A DNA stretch of 64,000 nucleotides from NCBI GenBank assembly GCA_030694985.1, contig JAUYTV010000014.1, forward strand, positions 24,547 to 88,546, given 5' to 3'. The notes under the pieces were generated by a model, which searched no databases, was not told the origin of the DNA, and saw only the letters and a list, made by a program, of their open reading frames with translations. Positions 18,306 to 27,014 of the stretch are shown piece after piece (the first letter of the stretch is position 1; every line of letters begins with the position of its first letter). The stretch is from Methanoregula sp. GTDB taxonomy: Archaea; Halobacteriota; Methanomicrobia; Methanomicrobiales; Methanospirillaceae. The position numbers and the translations under genes are program-made.

Positions 18306-20236
18306 TTGTCAGGAACTCCCTCCGGAAATGGATAGTGCGCAACCCTCAGATGTATGATGGACTGCGTGCAGATCTGATCTCTGCCAGATCGGGTATGACC
18401 CTCGATCAGTATCTCTGGCGATCGGCCAAGATCACCGTGATGGCTGGTTTTTTCTTTGCCCTTATGGGGTACTTAATCTTCTCTTTGTTTGGTCTGCAGA
18501 TACCGAGCGGGAAAATCGGTATCTATAATGTCTTTAATCTCCAGTTACCGGTCTTTTTCAATGCCATTTATCCATCAGAGTATATTCTGGCCATCCTGTT
18601 CATTGTTGCACTTTTGATCGGGGCATACATTGGCTATTCTCTCATGCTTCGCTTACCCGCAATAGAGAAGAAAAACCGCTCGATTAAGATCAATCTGACT
18701 CTGCACAATGCAGTGGCTTACATGTATGCGATGAGACGCGGTGGTGCCCAGCTCATGCCAATCTTTCGATCGCTGTCTGATCGGGCGAGTATTTATGGGG
18801 AGGTTGCGTTAGAGTTTCGCCAGATTGTAAGAGATGCAGATTTTTTTGGGTACGATGTTCTTACAGCGATCCGTCATCTTTCTGATACCACACCGTCAGC
18901 AAAACTAAAGATTTTTCTTGAAGATCTCCTTTCAGTTATTGAAAGCGGGGGGGACATGACAGAGTTTCTCTCCATGCGGGTCAGGGTGTACCAGGAAGAA
19001 GCAAAATTAGAGCAAAAACAGTTTCTCAATGTCTTATCCCTTGTTGCGGAATCCTATGTGACACTTTTTGTGGCAGGGCCGCTCTTTTTGATCATCATTA
19101 TGGTTGTTATGGGAATGATGGGTGGAGGTGCGGTTCTCCAGTTGTCCGTATTAACGTATGCAATTATTCCCATTGGATCATTTATGTTCATTCTTCTTCT
19201 CGATCTCATATCAATAAAGGCAGAAAAGTATGAGCGGTACACAAAAGTAAAGTGGCTTCACACTTTTTCTGAAGTGACCATTGTTAAAAAAGAGGACGAA
19301 AAGCAACAGTATGCACAAATAAAAAAATATGACCAGCTCAGAGATCTGATCTATTATCTCAAGCACCCGTTTGAGAATTTTGTCAATAATGTGAATCATA
19401 CCCTCTATGTGACGGTACCCCTTGCTCTCATATATATCGGGGTTGTATTTTTGAATGTTCCCCAATATAGAAGTCAGGAACTTTTCATATCTGTCATTGA
19501 TGATCACATAATTATCGGCCTGCTCATGGTGCTCGTACCCTATGCGATCTTTTTCGCGATCTGGTCCCATAAAGTGATGGGGATCCAGTCGCTCATGCCT
19601 GACTTCCTTGAACGTATGGCGGGTATCAACCAGGTGGGACTCACCATCGCACAGGCTATTGCCATCATGGTAAATACCAACCTTGGGCTCCTGAGTTATG
19701 AAGTCCGTAAGATCAAACGGGATATGGAATGGGGGGCCAACTTCACTGAAGCTTTGGTGCGGTTTGAAGAACGGGTCAGCACTCCCTCAATTGCACGGAC
19801 TGTGACACTGATTACCAAAGCAAGCGAGATGAGCGGACAGATCTCTGTGGTGCTATCGATTGCCGCAGGTGATGCAAAGATGACTGAAGTGCTCAAAAAA
19901 GAGCGCCTCATCGAGATGTTCATCTACACAGCGATTGTGTACCTTTCGTTCTTTGTCTTTCTCTTTGTCGTGGGAGTAATGGCCACCCAGTTCCTCCCGG
20001 TGCTGGCAAATATCACAACCACGGGCATCCCACAGGTTGGGGCAATGTCGGGTATTGGTTCCATTCCGATCCAGACCATCAACCGTATCCTGTATCATGC
20101 ATGTCTTATTCAGGCACTCTTCTCCGGAATTATTGCCGGACAGATGGGTGAGGTGGCTCTTGAAGCAGGGATAAAACACTCCTGTATTCTTATCCTCATT
20201 ACACTGGTTATCTTCAATTTTGTAATCGTTATATGA
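18302..20236 (+). CDS. Type II secretion/pilus membrane platform protein (GspF/TadC family)
   Basis: A 644-residue membrane protein with two copies of the GspF/TadC domain, each a cytoplasmic helical bundle followed by membrane helices (visible hydrophobic stretches at about residues 35-62, 90-115, 245-300, 355-380, 395-425 and 540-600). The double-domain build is typical of archaeal pilus platforms. It overlaps the ATPase gene by ATGA. No pilin or prepilin peptidase gene is present in the window, so the filament subunits are encoded elsewhere. Confidence 0.88.
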   Translation: MIVRNSLRKWIVRNPQMYDGLRADLISARSGMTLDQYLWRSAKITVMAGFFFALMGYLIFSLFGLQIPSGKIGIYNVFNLQLPVFFNAIYPSEYILAILFIVALLIGAYIGYSLMLRLPAIEKKNRSIKINLTLHNAVAYMYAMRRGGAQLMPIFRSLSDRASIYGEVALEFRQIVRDADFFGYDVLTAIRHLSDTTPSAKLKIFLEDLLSVIESGGDMTEFLSMRVRVYQEEAKLEQKQFLNVLSLVAESYVTLFVAGPLFLIIIMVVMGMMGGGAVLQLSVLTYAIIPIGSFMFILLLDLISIKAEKYERYTKVKWLHTFSEVTIVKKEDEKQQYAQIKKYDQLRDLIYYLKHPFENFVNNVNHTLYVTVPLALIYIGVVFLNVPQYRSQELFISVIDDHIIIGLLMVLVPYAIFFAIWSHKVMGIQSLMPDFLERMAGINQVGLTIAQAIAIMVNTNLGLLSYEVRKIKRDMEWGANFTEALVRFEERVSTPSIARTVTLITKASEMSGQISVVLSIAAGDAKMTEVLKKERLIEMFIYTAIVYLSFFVFLFVVGVMATQFLPVLANITTTGIPQVGAMSGIGSIPIQTINRILYHACLIQALFSGIIAGQMGEVALEAGIKHSCILILITLVIFNFVIVI

Positions 20237-20279
20237 GGAGCAAAACAGAGCTATAAAAAAAGATCCGTTTCAGATAGTC

Positions 20280-20289
20280 TTAAATAATG
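20280..20289 (+). promoter_or_regulatory. TATA-like element before the zinc-ribbon gene
   Basis: CTTAAATAAT lies about 35-40 bases before the ATG at 20322. Confidence 0.35.
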
Positions 20290-20321
20290 CAGGAGTAATC
20301 TCGTAGTGAGGTGAAGTGGAG

Positions 20322-20477
20322 ATGTGTAGTGTTGGCGGGCCTATGGATATCGATATTCCCCCGGATCGTTTAAAACCGAAAGATTACCGGTGCAATGAAT
20401 GCAGTGAGCGATTCAAGGGAATTGGTAAAAATCCCATCTGTCCGAGCTGCCAGTCAGAAGAAGTGACTGAAATATGA
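20322..20477 (+). CDS. Small zinc-ribbon protein (51 aa)
   Basis: A 51-residue protein preceded by a strong GAGGTGA Shine-Dalgarno. Residues about 25-45 hold a zinc ribbon with Cys-x2-Cys (Tyr-Arg-Cys-Asn-Glu-Cys) and Cys-x2-Cys (Ile-Cys-Pro-Ser-Cys), the pattern of rubredoxin-like knuckles. An acidic end (Glu-Glu-Val-Thr-Glu-Ile) follows. Its stop overlaps the next start by ATGA, so the two are co-translated. Function is unknown; protein binding is likely. Confidence 0.75.
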   Translation: MCSVGGPMDIDIPPDRLKPKDYRCNECSERFKGIGKNPICPSCQSEEVTEI

Positions 20478-20944
20478 TCTTTGCCCTTGAAGATGAGCTG
20501 CTGCTCATTTCAGGGACTCACTCTTTTTTACTGGTGGCAAAAAGCAGAACCCGTTTTGCCCTGTGTATAGAAACTCCGGCCGATGAATATGTCCAGGGAG
20601 TAAAACCCGGGGATCTGGTGGTGGTTTCAGCTCCAGAAGGCGGAGCAGTTGAACCGGCAATGATGCTCATCGAACTTGTAAGAGCATATCATATGCCACT
20701 TCTCGTTCTTAAAAAAGGCCACCCGGGATCAAAACGGATCTCCTATGTGGTATCCGTTGCACCGGAGATCTCTGCCAATTGCTCGATTCAGCGGGGGACA
20801 CACCCGGAACAGCACCTGATCTGTTCGAGCGATGAGCTCACCGGCATAACCCTCAAAGGTACAGGAGAAGGAGTAGAGATATCCCCGGTTCCTGCGGGGA
20901 TATCCCTCCAGAGAGTAACGTGCCGGATTATTGCTGAATTCTAA
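20474..20944 (+). CDS. Conserved-looking hypothetical protein
   Basis: A 156-residue, mixed alpha/beta cytoplasmic protein that I do not recognise. It has Val-Lys-Pro-Gly-Asp-Leu-Val-Val-Val near residue 46, a central helix followed by Leu-Leu-Val-Leu-Lys-Lys-Gly-His-Pro-Gly-Ser-Lys-Arg, and two Cys residues (Ala-Asn-Cys-Ser and Leu-Ile-Cys-Ser). There is no signal peptide or membrane helix. It is translationally coupled to the zinc-ribbon gene. Confidence 0.7.
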   Translation: MIFALEDELLLISGTHSFLLVAKSRTRFALCIETPADEYVQGVKPGDLVVVSAPEGGAVEPAMMLIELVRAYHMPLLVLKKGHPGSKRISYVVSVAPEISANCSIQRGTHPEQHLICSSDELTGITLKGTGEGVEISPVPAGISLQRVTCRIIAEF

Positions 20945-20960
20945 CTCCTGACTTGAATGT

Positions 20961-21767
20961 TCACCCGCTCATAAGCATCAGCACCCCGATCAGCACCATA
21001 AGCCCGGCAAAGATGATCTGCAGGTTCCGGCCTGAACAGCCATGGGCGAACCGCACGCCAAGCCGGGCGAGCGGGATGGTGGTGACGGCGAGAATCGCAA
21101 AGGTAAGAAGATCCACGTACCCAATCGAGTACGGCGGCAGCCCGGTAACCCCGATTCCATTGATTACATATGCAATCACGGCCCCGGTCGCAGAGAAGAT
21201 GAGGCAGGCCGAGGAGGTCCCGACCGCCCGGTGGATCGGGTAACCAAGCAGGATGACGAGAATGGGAACAAGCAGGGCCCCGCCGCCAAGCCCGGTCAAT
21301 CCTGATAAGATCCCGATGAAAAACCCGATGAAAAGAAACTGCACCGCTGATCCATGGGGTTCGCAGACCGGGCATTCCCGTATGTGCCAGATCATGCGGG
21401 CAGCCATGATGAGAATAAATACCGCAAAGAACAGCCGGAGCACGCTGCCGGGTATATGTGAGGCAACCATCCCCCCGATAAGTCCACCGAAAATAGCGGC
21501 AAGACCCAGCAGAACCGCTGCCTTCCAGTCCACAGCTCCGTGCCGGTGATGTCCGTAAGCCCCGCTTATCATCGTAGGGATGATCACGGCAAGCGATGTG
21601 CCAAAAGCAAGACGGGTGGCAAGGGTGCTGTCCATTCCACCTGCGGTATACAGCCAGAACTGGACCGGGGTCATTAAGGATCCTCCCCCGACACCAAAGA
21701 GCCCGGATACAATACCAGTTACAATACCGGTGAAAAAGAGGCAGGTATACTGGATGAGGGGATCCAT
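20961..21767 (-). CDS. TauE/SafE family sulfite/sulfonate exporter
   Basis: A 268-residue membrane protein with about eight helices. The family signature appears twice: Gly-Leu-Phe-Gly-Val-Gly-Gly-Gly in helix 1 and Gly-Leu-Thr-Gly-Leu-Gly-Gly-Gly in the second half, marking the two-fold repeat. Members export sulfite or organosulfur anions; the substrate is not predictable. A loop has Cys-Pro-Val-Cys, which is unusual and could be redox active or metal binding. It converges on the hypothetical gene before it and is divergent from the hydrolase gene. Confidence 0.9.
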   Translation of the reverse strand: MDPLIQYTCLFFTGIVTGIVSGLFGVGGGSLMTPVQFWLYTAGGMDSTLATRLAFGTSLAVIIPTMISGAYGHHRHGAVDWKAAVLLGLAAIFGGLIGGMVASHIPGSVLRLFFAVFILIMAARMIWHIRECPVCEPHGSAVQFLFIGFFIGILSGLTGLGGGALLVPILVILLGYPIHRAVGTSSACLIFSATGAVIAYVINGIGVTGLPPYSIGYVDLLTFAILAVTTIPLARLGVRFAHGCSGRNLQIIFAGLMVLIGVLMLMSG

Positions 21768-21837
21768 TTTTAAAACTCCGGAATTCTTCTACAGACTTAT
21801 TATGTTCCGGGTATCAATAGTCTAACGGGAAACCACT

Positions 21838-22410
21838 ATGAAAAAGGCAGCACTGCTGATCATAGATATGCAGAACGATTTCGTTCTCGAAGGCAAACCG
21901 CTAAAAGTTACCGGAGCCTCTGCTGTAATTCCAAAAATCCAGTCTGTGCTGGCCGAATTCCGGAAACAAAACCAGCCGGTCTTTCATATCCTGCGGGTGC
22001 ACAGGCCGGACGGTTCGGATGTGGAGATCATAAGGCAGGAACTTTTCCGGAAACAGCCCTTTGCGGTAGCTGGCACACACGGAGCAGCGGTTATCGATGA
22101 ACTGGCTCCACGGGAAGGCGAGTATGTGCTCACCAAGACCCGGATGAGTGCGTTCATTGGTACGGAACTCGACCTGATGCTCCGGACTCTTGGCGTGAAT
22201 ACCATTGTTGTCTGCGGTATCCAGACCCCAAACTGCATCAGGACAACCGTCTTCGATGGCATTGCATACAATTACCCGGTCGTGCTCATAGGGGATGCAA
22301 CCGGGGCCGCGTCGGGCGAGGTGCACCTGGCAAATATCCGGGATATGCAGAATATCGGGGTTAAGATCGTTAAGGCGGGGGATGTGAGCGGTCTGCTGGG
22401 AAGCCTCTAG
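21838..22410 (+). CDS. Isochorismatase-like cysteine hydrolase
   Basis: A 190-residue protein of the isochorismatase/nicotinamidase fold. The catalytic triad is visible: Asp in Ile-Asp-Met-Gln-Asn-Asp near residue 10, Lys in Thr-Lys-Thr-Arg-Met-Ser-Ala-Phe near residue 100, and Cys in Thr-Pro-Asn-Cys-Ile-Arg-Thr-Thr near residue 132, preceded by the expected cis-peptide region. It hydrolyses a small amide or vinyl ether; nicotinamidase metal ligands are not clear, so the substrate is open. It stands alone. Confidence 0.88.
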   Translation: MKKAALLIIDMQNDFVLEGKPLKVTGASAVIPKIQSVLAEFRKQNQPVFHILRVHRPDGSDVEIIRQELFRKQPFAVAGTHGAAVIDELAPREGEYVLTKTRMSAFIGTELDLMLRTLGVNTIVVCGIQTPNCIRTTVFDGIAYNYPVVLIGDATGAASGEVHLANIRDMQNIGVKIVKAGDVSGLLGSL

Positions 22411-22503
22411 AGGTGATCTGACAATGATCATAACTCTTTGGACGGCTTTTTAAAAAACCAATAATGCCGGGAAGATAACATTATAGAAAGGAAATCCATA
22501 CAG

Positions 22504-23466
22504 ATGGGTGCACGTTTGGACACGGCAAAACAAACAAAATTCGGTTCCTCAGCCCGGCCATTTCTCAAATGGGCCGGAGGCAAAACCCAGTTACTCTATG
22601 AGTTCAACAAACGTTTGCCTGAAGAATTAACAAAAGGAAAAATTACAAAATATGTAGAACCGTTCATTGGTGGTGGAGCGGTCTTCTTTTATCTCAATGA
22701 GAACTTTTCTTTTGAAAAGTGCTACATATGCGATGCGAATGAAGAACTGACTCTTTGCTATCGCGTGATCAAGCATTCTGTAAAAGAATTGATCTCTGAA
22801 TTAAAAACACTCGAATCAGCATATCTATCGAAGAATGATGAGCAGAGAGAATCATTCTATTATGAAGTCAGGGATGCATTCAATCAGAAACTGCCGGCAA
22901 TCGATTTTCAAAATTATAGTGCCGAATGGGTTTCCCGTGCTGCCCGGATTATTTTTTTCAACCGCACCTGTTTTAACGGTCTCTTCAGGGTAAACCAGAA
23001 AGGTGAATTCAATGTACCATTCGGAAAAAACAAAAATCCGGCAATTCTGAACAAAAGTAATCTGGAAGATGTTGCCACGGTGCTAAAAACCACAGAGATC
23101 CTTGCCGGTGATTTCACCCGGTGCCGGGAATTTGTGGATGACAATACGTTTGTTTATTTTGATCCACCCTACCGTCCGCTTAACAGTTCCTCTTTTTTCA
23201 CATCCTATTCAAAGAACGGTTTTTACGATAAGGATCAGGTACGCCTTAAGGATTTTTTTAAGGATCTTGATGGGGTTGGGGCAAAAATTATGCTGAGTAA
23301 TTCCGATCCAAAGAACGAGAAACCCGATGATTCGTTCTTTGACGATCTCTATTCCGATTACTATATTGAGCGGGTTCCTGCAAAGCGGATGATCAATAGC
23401 AACGGCGCCGGTCGTGGAAATATCAACGAACTGATCATTACGAATTATCTGCAAAAGAAGATGTGA
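22504..23466 (+). CDS. DNA adenine-N6 methyltransferase (D12/Dam class)
   Basis: A 320-residue enzyme. Motif I Phe-Leu-Lys-Trp-Ala-Gly-Gly-Lys binds S-adenosylmethionine near residue 20; the catalytic motif IV is Phe-Asp-Pro-Pro-Tyr near residue 219; the order (I before IV) and size fit the Dam/D12 alpha class, members of which often methylate GATC. AGGAAA precedes the ATG. No restriction endonuclease is encoded beside it, so it looks like an orphan methylase. The gene is more AT-rich than its neighbours and is followed by the gene-poor repeat region, which suggests transfer. Confidence 0.92.
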   Translation: MGARLDTAKQTKFGSSARPFLKWAGGKTQLLYEFNKRLPEELTKGKITKYVEPFIGGGAVFFYLNENFSFEKCYICDANEELTLCYRVIKHSVKELISELKTLESAYLSKNDEQRESFYYEVRDAFNQKLPAIDFQNYSAEWVSRAARIIFFNRTCFNGLFRVNQKGEFNVPFGKNKNPAILNKSNLEDVATVLKTTEILAGDFTRCREFVDDNTFVYFDPPYRPLNSSSFFTSYSKNGFYDKDQVRLKDFFKDLDGVGAKIMLSNSDPKNEKPDDSFFDDLYSDYYIERVPAKRMINSNGAGRGNINELIITNYLQKKM

Positions 23467-23519
23467 TTGTGTTTTTTTATTACGCGAATTCATAACGGCA
23501 CTGGAAATTTTTCCGGCTC

Positions 23520-23920
23520 AAAAAAAATCCTGAAACAATTTTCAAGCAGGCGAGAAAAATCTGAAAATTATTTTCGACAATCCTGTACCCCCGCCAACCG
23601 GAATTATTCCCCAACACTCAAATATCCTGATAAAATACCCAATTCTCCGACGTGATCGCGATAGACGGCCACCACGGGCATTTGCAGGTCGTTTCTCTTA
23701 AAAAACCTCCTGAAATATGTGCCAATAAAAGTGACCGCCAGAAGTCCGCTATTTCAACATGTTTTATTCGGTTTAAAACGCTTCTTTTTAGGAAATAAGC
23801 GTTATAATCGATATTTTTTCGAGATGTTGACACCCCTCCTCAAAAATCCGGAAACCGGATCACGAAAATGGCAATCGGAGGCTGTATAGGGCCCAGAATA
23901 GTGTATCTTTTGGAACTGGG
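23520..23920 (-). repeat. Dispersed intergenic repeat, copy 1
   Basis: Read on the minus strand, 23644-23920 aligns base for base over most of its length with 35283-35548 on the plus strand. Shared stretches include TATCGCGATCACGTCGGAGA, TTTTTTAAGAGAAAC, TGTTGAAATAGCGG and CGAAAAAATATCGATTA. Weaker similarity continues to about 23520. No transposase is present. It follows the adenine methylase gene. Confidence 0.8.
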
Positions 23921-23957
23921 AACCGACCCGGTTCCTGGCTTTGTCTGACACACTCCG

Positions 23958-24008
23958 GACCCCCTGTTCATGCAAATTATCGAGGAGTTTTCGATAGAAC
24001 AGGGGGTC
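23958..24008. repeat. Long hairpin with 12-bp perfect arms
   Basis: GACCCCCTGTTC at 23958-23969 pairs with GAACAGGGGGTC at 23997-24008; the 27-base loop contains a second small stem (TATCGA/TCGATA). The same 12-base arm occurs once more at 41347-41358. It could be a transposon end, a processed RNA or a bidirectional terminator. Confidence 0.55.
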
Positions 24009-24322
24009 ATTTTCACCTAAACGGAGCCCATTTTGGAGAGATACAAACATCAAAGCCCGCAGAATGCCCGGATTTGGGGTTTTTGGGGGAGGAGTTAACT
24101 CGTGTTTTTTTAGTGGGAAATGTCCATGAAGGGTTATGGAAATGAAGGAGATCTCATGTCCTCATCCAAACTTTTCTTCCCGGCTGTTCTCCGGGTTTTT
24201 ACCGGCAAAAAAACGATTCACTATTCAAAAAAATCCGGGGCACGATCAATGGTAACTATCCTCGCCAAAAAAAATAAAAAAAAAGATTCGGAATCTCCGG
24301 GCATCCTCACAGCCCGGCTCCA

Positions 24323-24622
24323 TCACTCGCAGTAGATATCGTTGGCCCATTCCTCTATGACTCGTTTCGGCGGCTTACCCCGACCGCCTCCACGGGAATG
24401 CCGGGACGGTGCAGAGCTACGGTCATGCTCAGTCTCTTCATCATCCGGATTAAGTTCTTTTGACTCCTGCGGTTTTTCAGCCGGTTTTTCTGCTGGCCGC
24501 GGAACCTGTTCCCGGTAGGTATTGCGACGGTGGTTGCCGTGGTACCGTGGAGCATCTCTCCGTGTGCTCTGGACGTTTTGAGAATTCGAAGAGGTTTGTG
24601 TATTCTGAGTATCTTCAGCCAT
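24323..24622 (-). CDS. Hydrophilic Arg/Gly/Glu-rich hypothetical protein
   Basis: From the ATG at 24622 this gives 99 residues of low complexity: a Gln/Asn/Ser-rich start, an Arg-rich part (His-Arg-Arg), Pro/Glu/Lys repeats (Ala-Glu-Lys-Pro twice), an acidic patch, a Gly-Gly-Gly-Arg-Gly segment, and a more ordered end with Ile-Glu-Glu-Trp-Ala-Asn-Asp. It looks disordered, like nucleic-acid-binding tails. The frame stays open to 24763 but the upstream part looks non-coding. There is no good Shine-Dalgarno. I cannot name a family. Confidence 0.45.
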   Translation of the reverse strand: MAEDTQNTQTSSNSQNVQSTRRDAPRYHGNHRRNTYREQVPRPAEKPAEKPQESKELNPDDEETEHDRSSAPSRHSRGGGRGKPPKRVIEEWANDIYCE

Positions 24623-25037
24623 AAGTGTCAGGACAGATAATTCTGGAGTTGTTACAGAAATAACTTGCCCCTGCGTATTTTCAGGCAGGGTGAGTACGGC
24701 ATAGCAATAATTTACGCTCCTGTATCCACAACCTCCTGATAAAAAAACCCAGAACACTATCAATAAATCCCTGAAATTCTGGCCCTGTAGGATCCCTCAC
24801 ATCTCATGAGAAAAAAAATTTGATTGGAGGGCTGGTCACCAGAGGCCCCATACCGGAACAACCGGTCCTGAAAACAGATCCCCCTCTCGATCCGGAGATA
24901 CTGCCAAAAAGTTACATTTTAATACATGAATGGACAAAAATATACATCAGTGCATAACTCAGTCAACCAACGTGGTTACCGGAGTCTTATGCTTACTCTC
25001 GTCTGTTTACCAGAACCCGGATTATGAAGTGTTTACC
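24623..25037. other. Intergenic region before the ECF transporter operon
   Basis: This stretch holds the promoter of the ECF operon: a TATA-like TTTTAATAC at 24917-24925 and a leader of about 90 bases. An 11-base palindrome CTGGT-C-ACCAG lies at 24832-24842. No known riboswitch shape was recognised in the leader. Confidence 0.45.
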
Positions 25038-25562
25038 ATGAAGTCAAAAGATATTGCTATAGTTGGAATCCTGCTTGCTATTGGAGCGATCCTTCGCTAT
25101 TTTTTAGCTATGCTCCACACCCCGTTAACCCCGAACATGATCATCGCATTTTACTGTCTTGCGATCATCCTCATCCGCCCGAAAGTCTTTGAGGCATTAG
25201 GTATCGGACTTGTAGCCGGCATCCTCTCGATGCTGATATCGGGTTCCATCTTCCCTCCCGCCAATCTTATCAGTGAACCCGTCGGGGCACTGGTCTGTTT
25301 TGGCATATATGCGCTCATACACAACAGATCAAAACTCGCACCGATTGCCACAACATTCATTTCAACTCTTGCAAGCGGGTTTACCTTTGCCGCCCTCGCG
25401 CTCATCGCCGTTGCCCCCAAGATCCTTGCGAAATATGCCACACTGGAGGGCTTTATCATCATATTTGTGCCGATCGTAGTCATAACTGCGGTATTTAATG
25501 CCGTTATCGTCCAAATCCTCTACATACCTGCCAGCCGGGTATTGTCACGAGGGCAGGAATGA
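25038..25562 (+). CDS. ECF transporter S component, TrpP-like
   Basis: I chose the ATG at 25038 (Met-Lys-Ser-Lys), giving 174 residues and about five to six membrane helices; the frame is open from 24930 but that part has no membrane or family character. The start Met-Lys-Ser-Lys-Asp-Ile, the Ala-Ile-Gly-Ala helix, the Thr-Pro-Asn-Met loop and Ser-Glu-Pro-Val-Gly-Ala resemble the TrpP-type tryptophan transporter family. It captures a substrate for the ECF module encoded next. Tryptophan is a guess from family resemblance. It overlaps the ATPase gene by ATGA. Confidence 0.75.
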   Translation: MKSKDIAIVGILLAIGAILRYFLAMLHTPLTPNMIIAFYCLAIILIRPKVFEALGIGLVAGILSMLISGSIFPPANLISEPVGALVCFGIYALIHNRSKLAPIATTFISTLASGFTFAALALIAVAPKILAKYATLEGFIIIFVPIVVITAVFNAVIVQILYIPASRVLSRGQE

Positions 25563-27013
25563 TCAAGCTCGAAAATATCAGTTACACGTATCCCCATACT
25601 GTGCAGAAAGCCCTGCACCATCTTTCTTTATCCTTAAAAAAGGGAAGCTGCGTTATGGTGACCGGGCCATCCGGTGCCGGTAAGACCACCCTCTGTCTTG
25701 CGGCATCAGGAATCCTTCACCATGAATATGGTGGAAAAAAAGAAGGTCTGGTGACTGTTGATGCTATCGATGTAAAGGATTATCCTGATCTTACTGCATT
25801 GGCACAGAAGATTGGCATTGTTTTTGATGATCCTGAAGCCCAGATGATCTTTACCACTGTCGAAGAAGAGATCCTCTCTGCAATCGAACACCGTGGCCTG
25901 GATGTTGCTGCAACAGAAGAACGACTCGCATCCATCATCGCTACTACCTATCTTGATGAATTGCGCAACCGATCTCCGCATAATCTTTCCGGGGGACAGA
26001 AGCAGCGGGTGGCACTCGCTGCAACGCTGGCGCTTGGAAACGATATCCTGATTCTCGATGAACCAACATCCGAACTCGATGAACATGCAACAAAACGGAT
26101 TGTTGCAATTCTTAAGGATCTCAAAGTGAAGGGTAAGACGATCCTGCTCGTGGAACACAAATATGTGCATTTCAAAGAGATGGTAGATACTCTTATCGTG
26201 ATGGAAGAAGGGCAGATCAGTGCGATTGGAAGACCGGATGTGCTGCTCGCAGATGATCGTTTGAAAAAGATCGTGATCGCAGACTTTTCTGGCATCCGGA
26301 ATCTCTTAGAAAAAACCTCTGCCTCAACGAAATCCGATGTGGCCCCCAGTCCCATCATCAAGGTAAGGGAACTTTCGTACGCATATGGTGACATACTTGC
26401 CCTTGATACGATCAGTCTCACAATCCAGCCCGGAGAATTTGTAGCACTTGTGGGGGAGAACGGTTCCGGGAAAACCACGCTCGTCAAGCATTTCAACCGG
26501 TTGCTGACCCCGACGCGGGGCGATGTTATTGTAAATGGGAAAAACACCCGTGAATGCAGCATCACCGATCTTGCCCGACATGTTGGCCTCGTGTTCCAGA
26601 ACCCGGACCACATGTTCTTTGCTGATACCGTAAAAGAAGAGGTGGAATTCGGGTTAAAGAACCTCGGCATTACTGATGGGGAGAAGAAAATCGATGCTGC
26701 GCTATCAGAAGTCGGGCTTGAGCATACCAGAGATCTCTATCCCAGGTGGCTCTCCCGCGGTGAACGGCAGCGGCTTGCAATCGCCTGCGTGATTGCCATG
26801 CAACCGGCAATAATTGTGCTGGATGAGCCGACAACAGGACTTGACGGGAATGAGGCACGGCTTGTGCTTGAGATCTTAAAGAAACTCCAGCAGAAAGGAC
26901 ACACAATTATTATCATCACCCACAATCGTGATATTGCCATTAACTGTGCTGACCGGATTATCACCATGGAGAAAGGAATGATTGTATCGGACTCTTATAC
27001 CGGGGGTAACTAA
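25559..27013 (+). CDS. ECF transporter fused ATP-binding protein (A and A' domains)
   Basis: A 484-residue protein made of two ABC ATPase domains. Domain 1 has Walker A Gly-Pro-Ser-Gly-Ala-Gly-Lys-Thr and signature Leu-Ser-Gly-Gly-Gln-Lys-Gln-Arg; domain 2 (from about residue 263) has Gly-Glu-Asn-Gly-Ser-Gly-Lys-Thr and signature Leu-Ser-Arg-Gly-Glu-Arg-Gln-Arg, with Walker B Ile-Val-Leu-Asp-Glu-Pro. Both sites look active; the second signature has Arg in place of Gly. It drives uptake together with the S and T proteins of the same operon. Confidence 0.93.
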   Translation: MIKLENISYTYPHTVQKALHHLSLSLKKGSCVMVTGPSGAGKTTLCLAASGILHHEYGGKKEGLVTVDAIDVKDYPDLTALAQKIGIVFDDPEAQMIFTTVEEEILSAIEHRGLDVAATEERLASIIATTYLDELRNRSPHNLSGGQKQRVALAATLALGNDILILDEPTSELDEHATKRIVAILKDLKVKGKTILLVEHKYVHFKEMVDTLIVMEEGQISAIGRPDVLLADDRLKKIVIADFSGIRNLLEKTSASTKSDVAPSPIIKVRELSYAYGDILALDTISLTIQPGEFVALVGENGSGKTTLVKHFNRLLTPTRGDVIVNGKNTRECSITDLARHVGLVFQNPDHMFFADTVKEEVEFGLKNLGITDGEKKIDAALSEVGLEHTRDLYPRWLSRGERQRLAIACVIAMQPAIIVLDEPTTGLDGNEARLVLEILKKLQQKGHTIIIITHNRDIAINCADRIITMEKGMIVSDSYTGGN

Positions 27014-27014
27014 A

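Larger units (their letters stand above)
23467..24322. other. Gene-poor region after the methylase
   Basis: This 856-base region holds repeat copy 1, a long hairpin (23958-24008), and AT-rich sequence with many short homopolymer runs. A reading frame of 83 codons on the minus strand (23802-24053) spans the hairpin and part of the repeat; its end resembles a frame in copy 2, but I do not take it as a proven gene. Confidence 0.5.

Noticed and set aside
24120..24335. Plus-strand frame of 71 codons in the gene-poor region
   Set aside because: It is low in complexity (Lys/Ser runs from AT-rich sequence) with no family likeness; its end overlaps the minus-strand hypothetical gene.
24940..25037. 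Riboswitch in the leader of the ECF operon
   Set aside because: No recognisable TPP, cobalamin or other consensus or strong stem could be found in the short leader.
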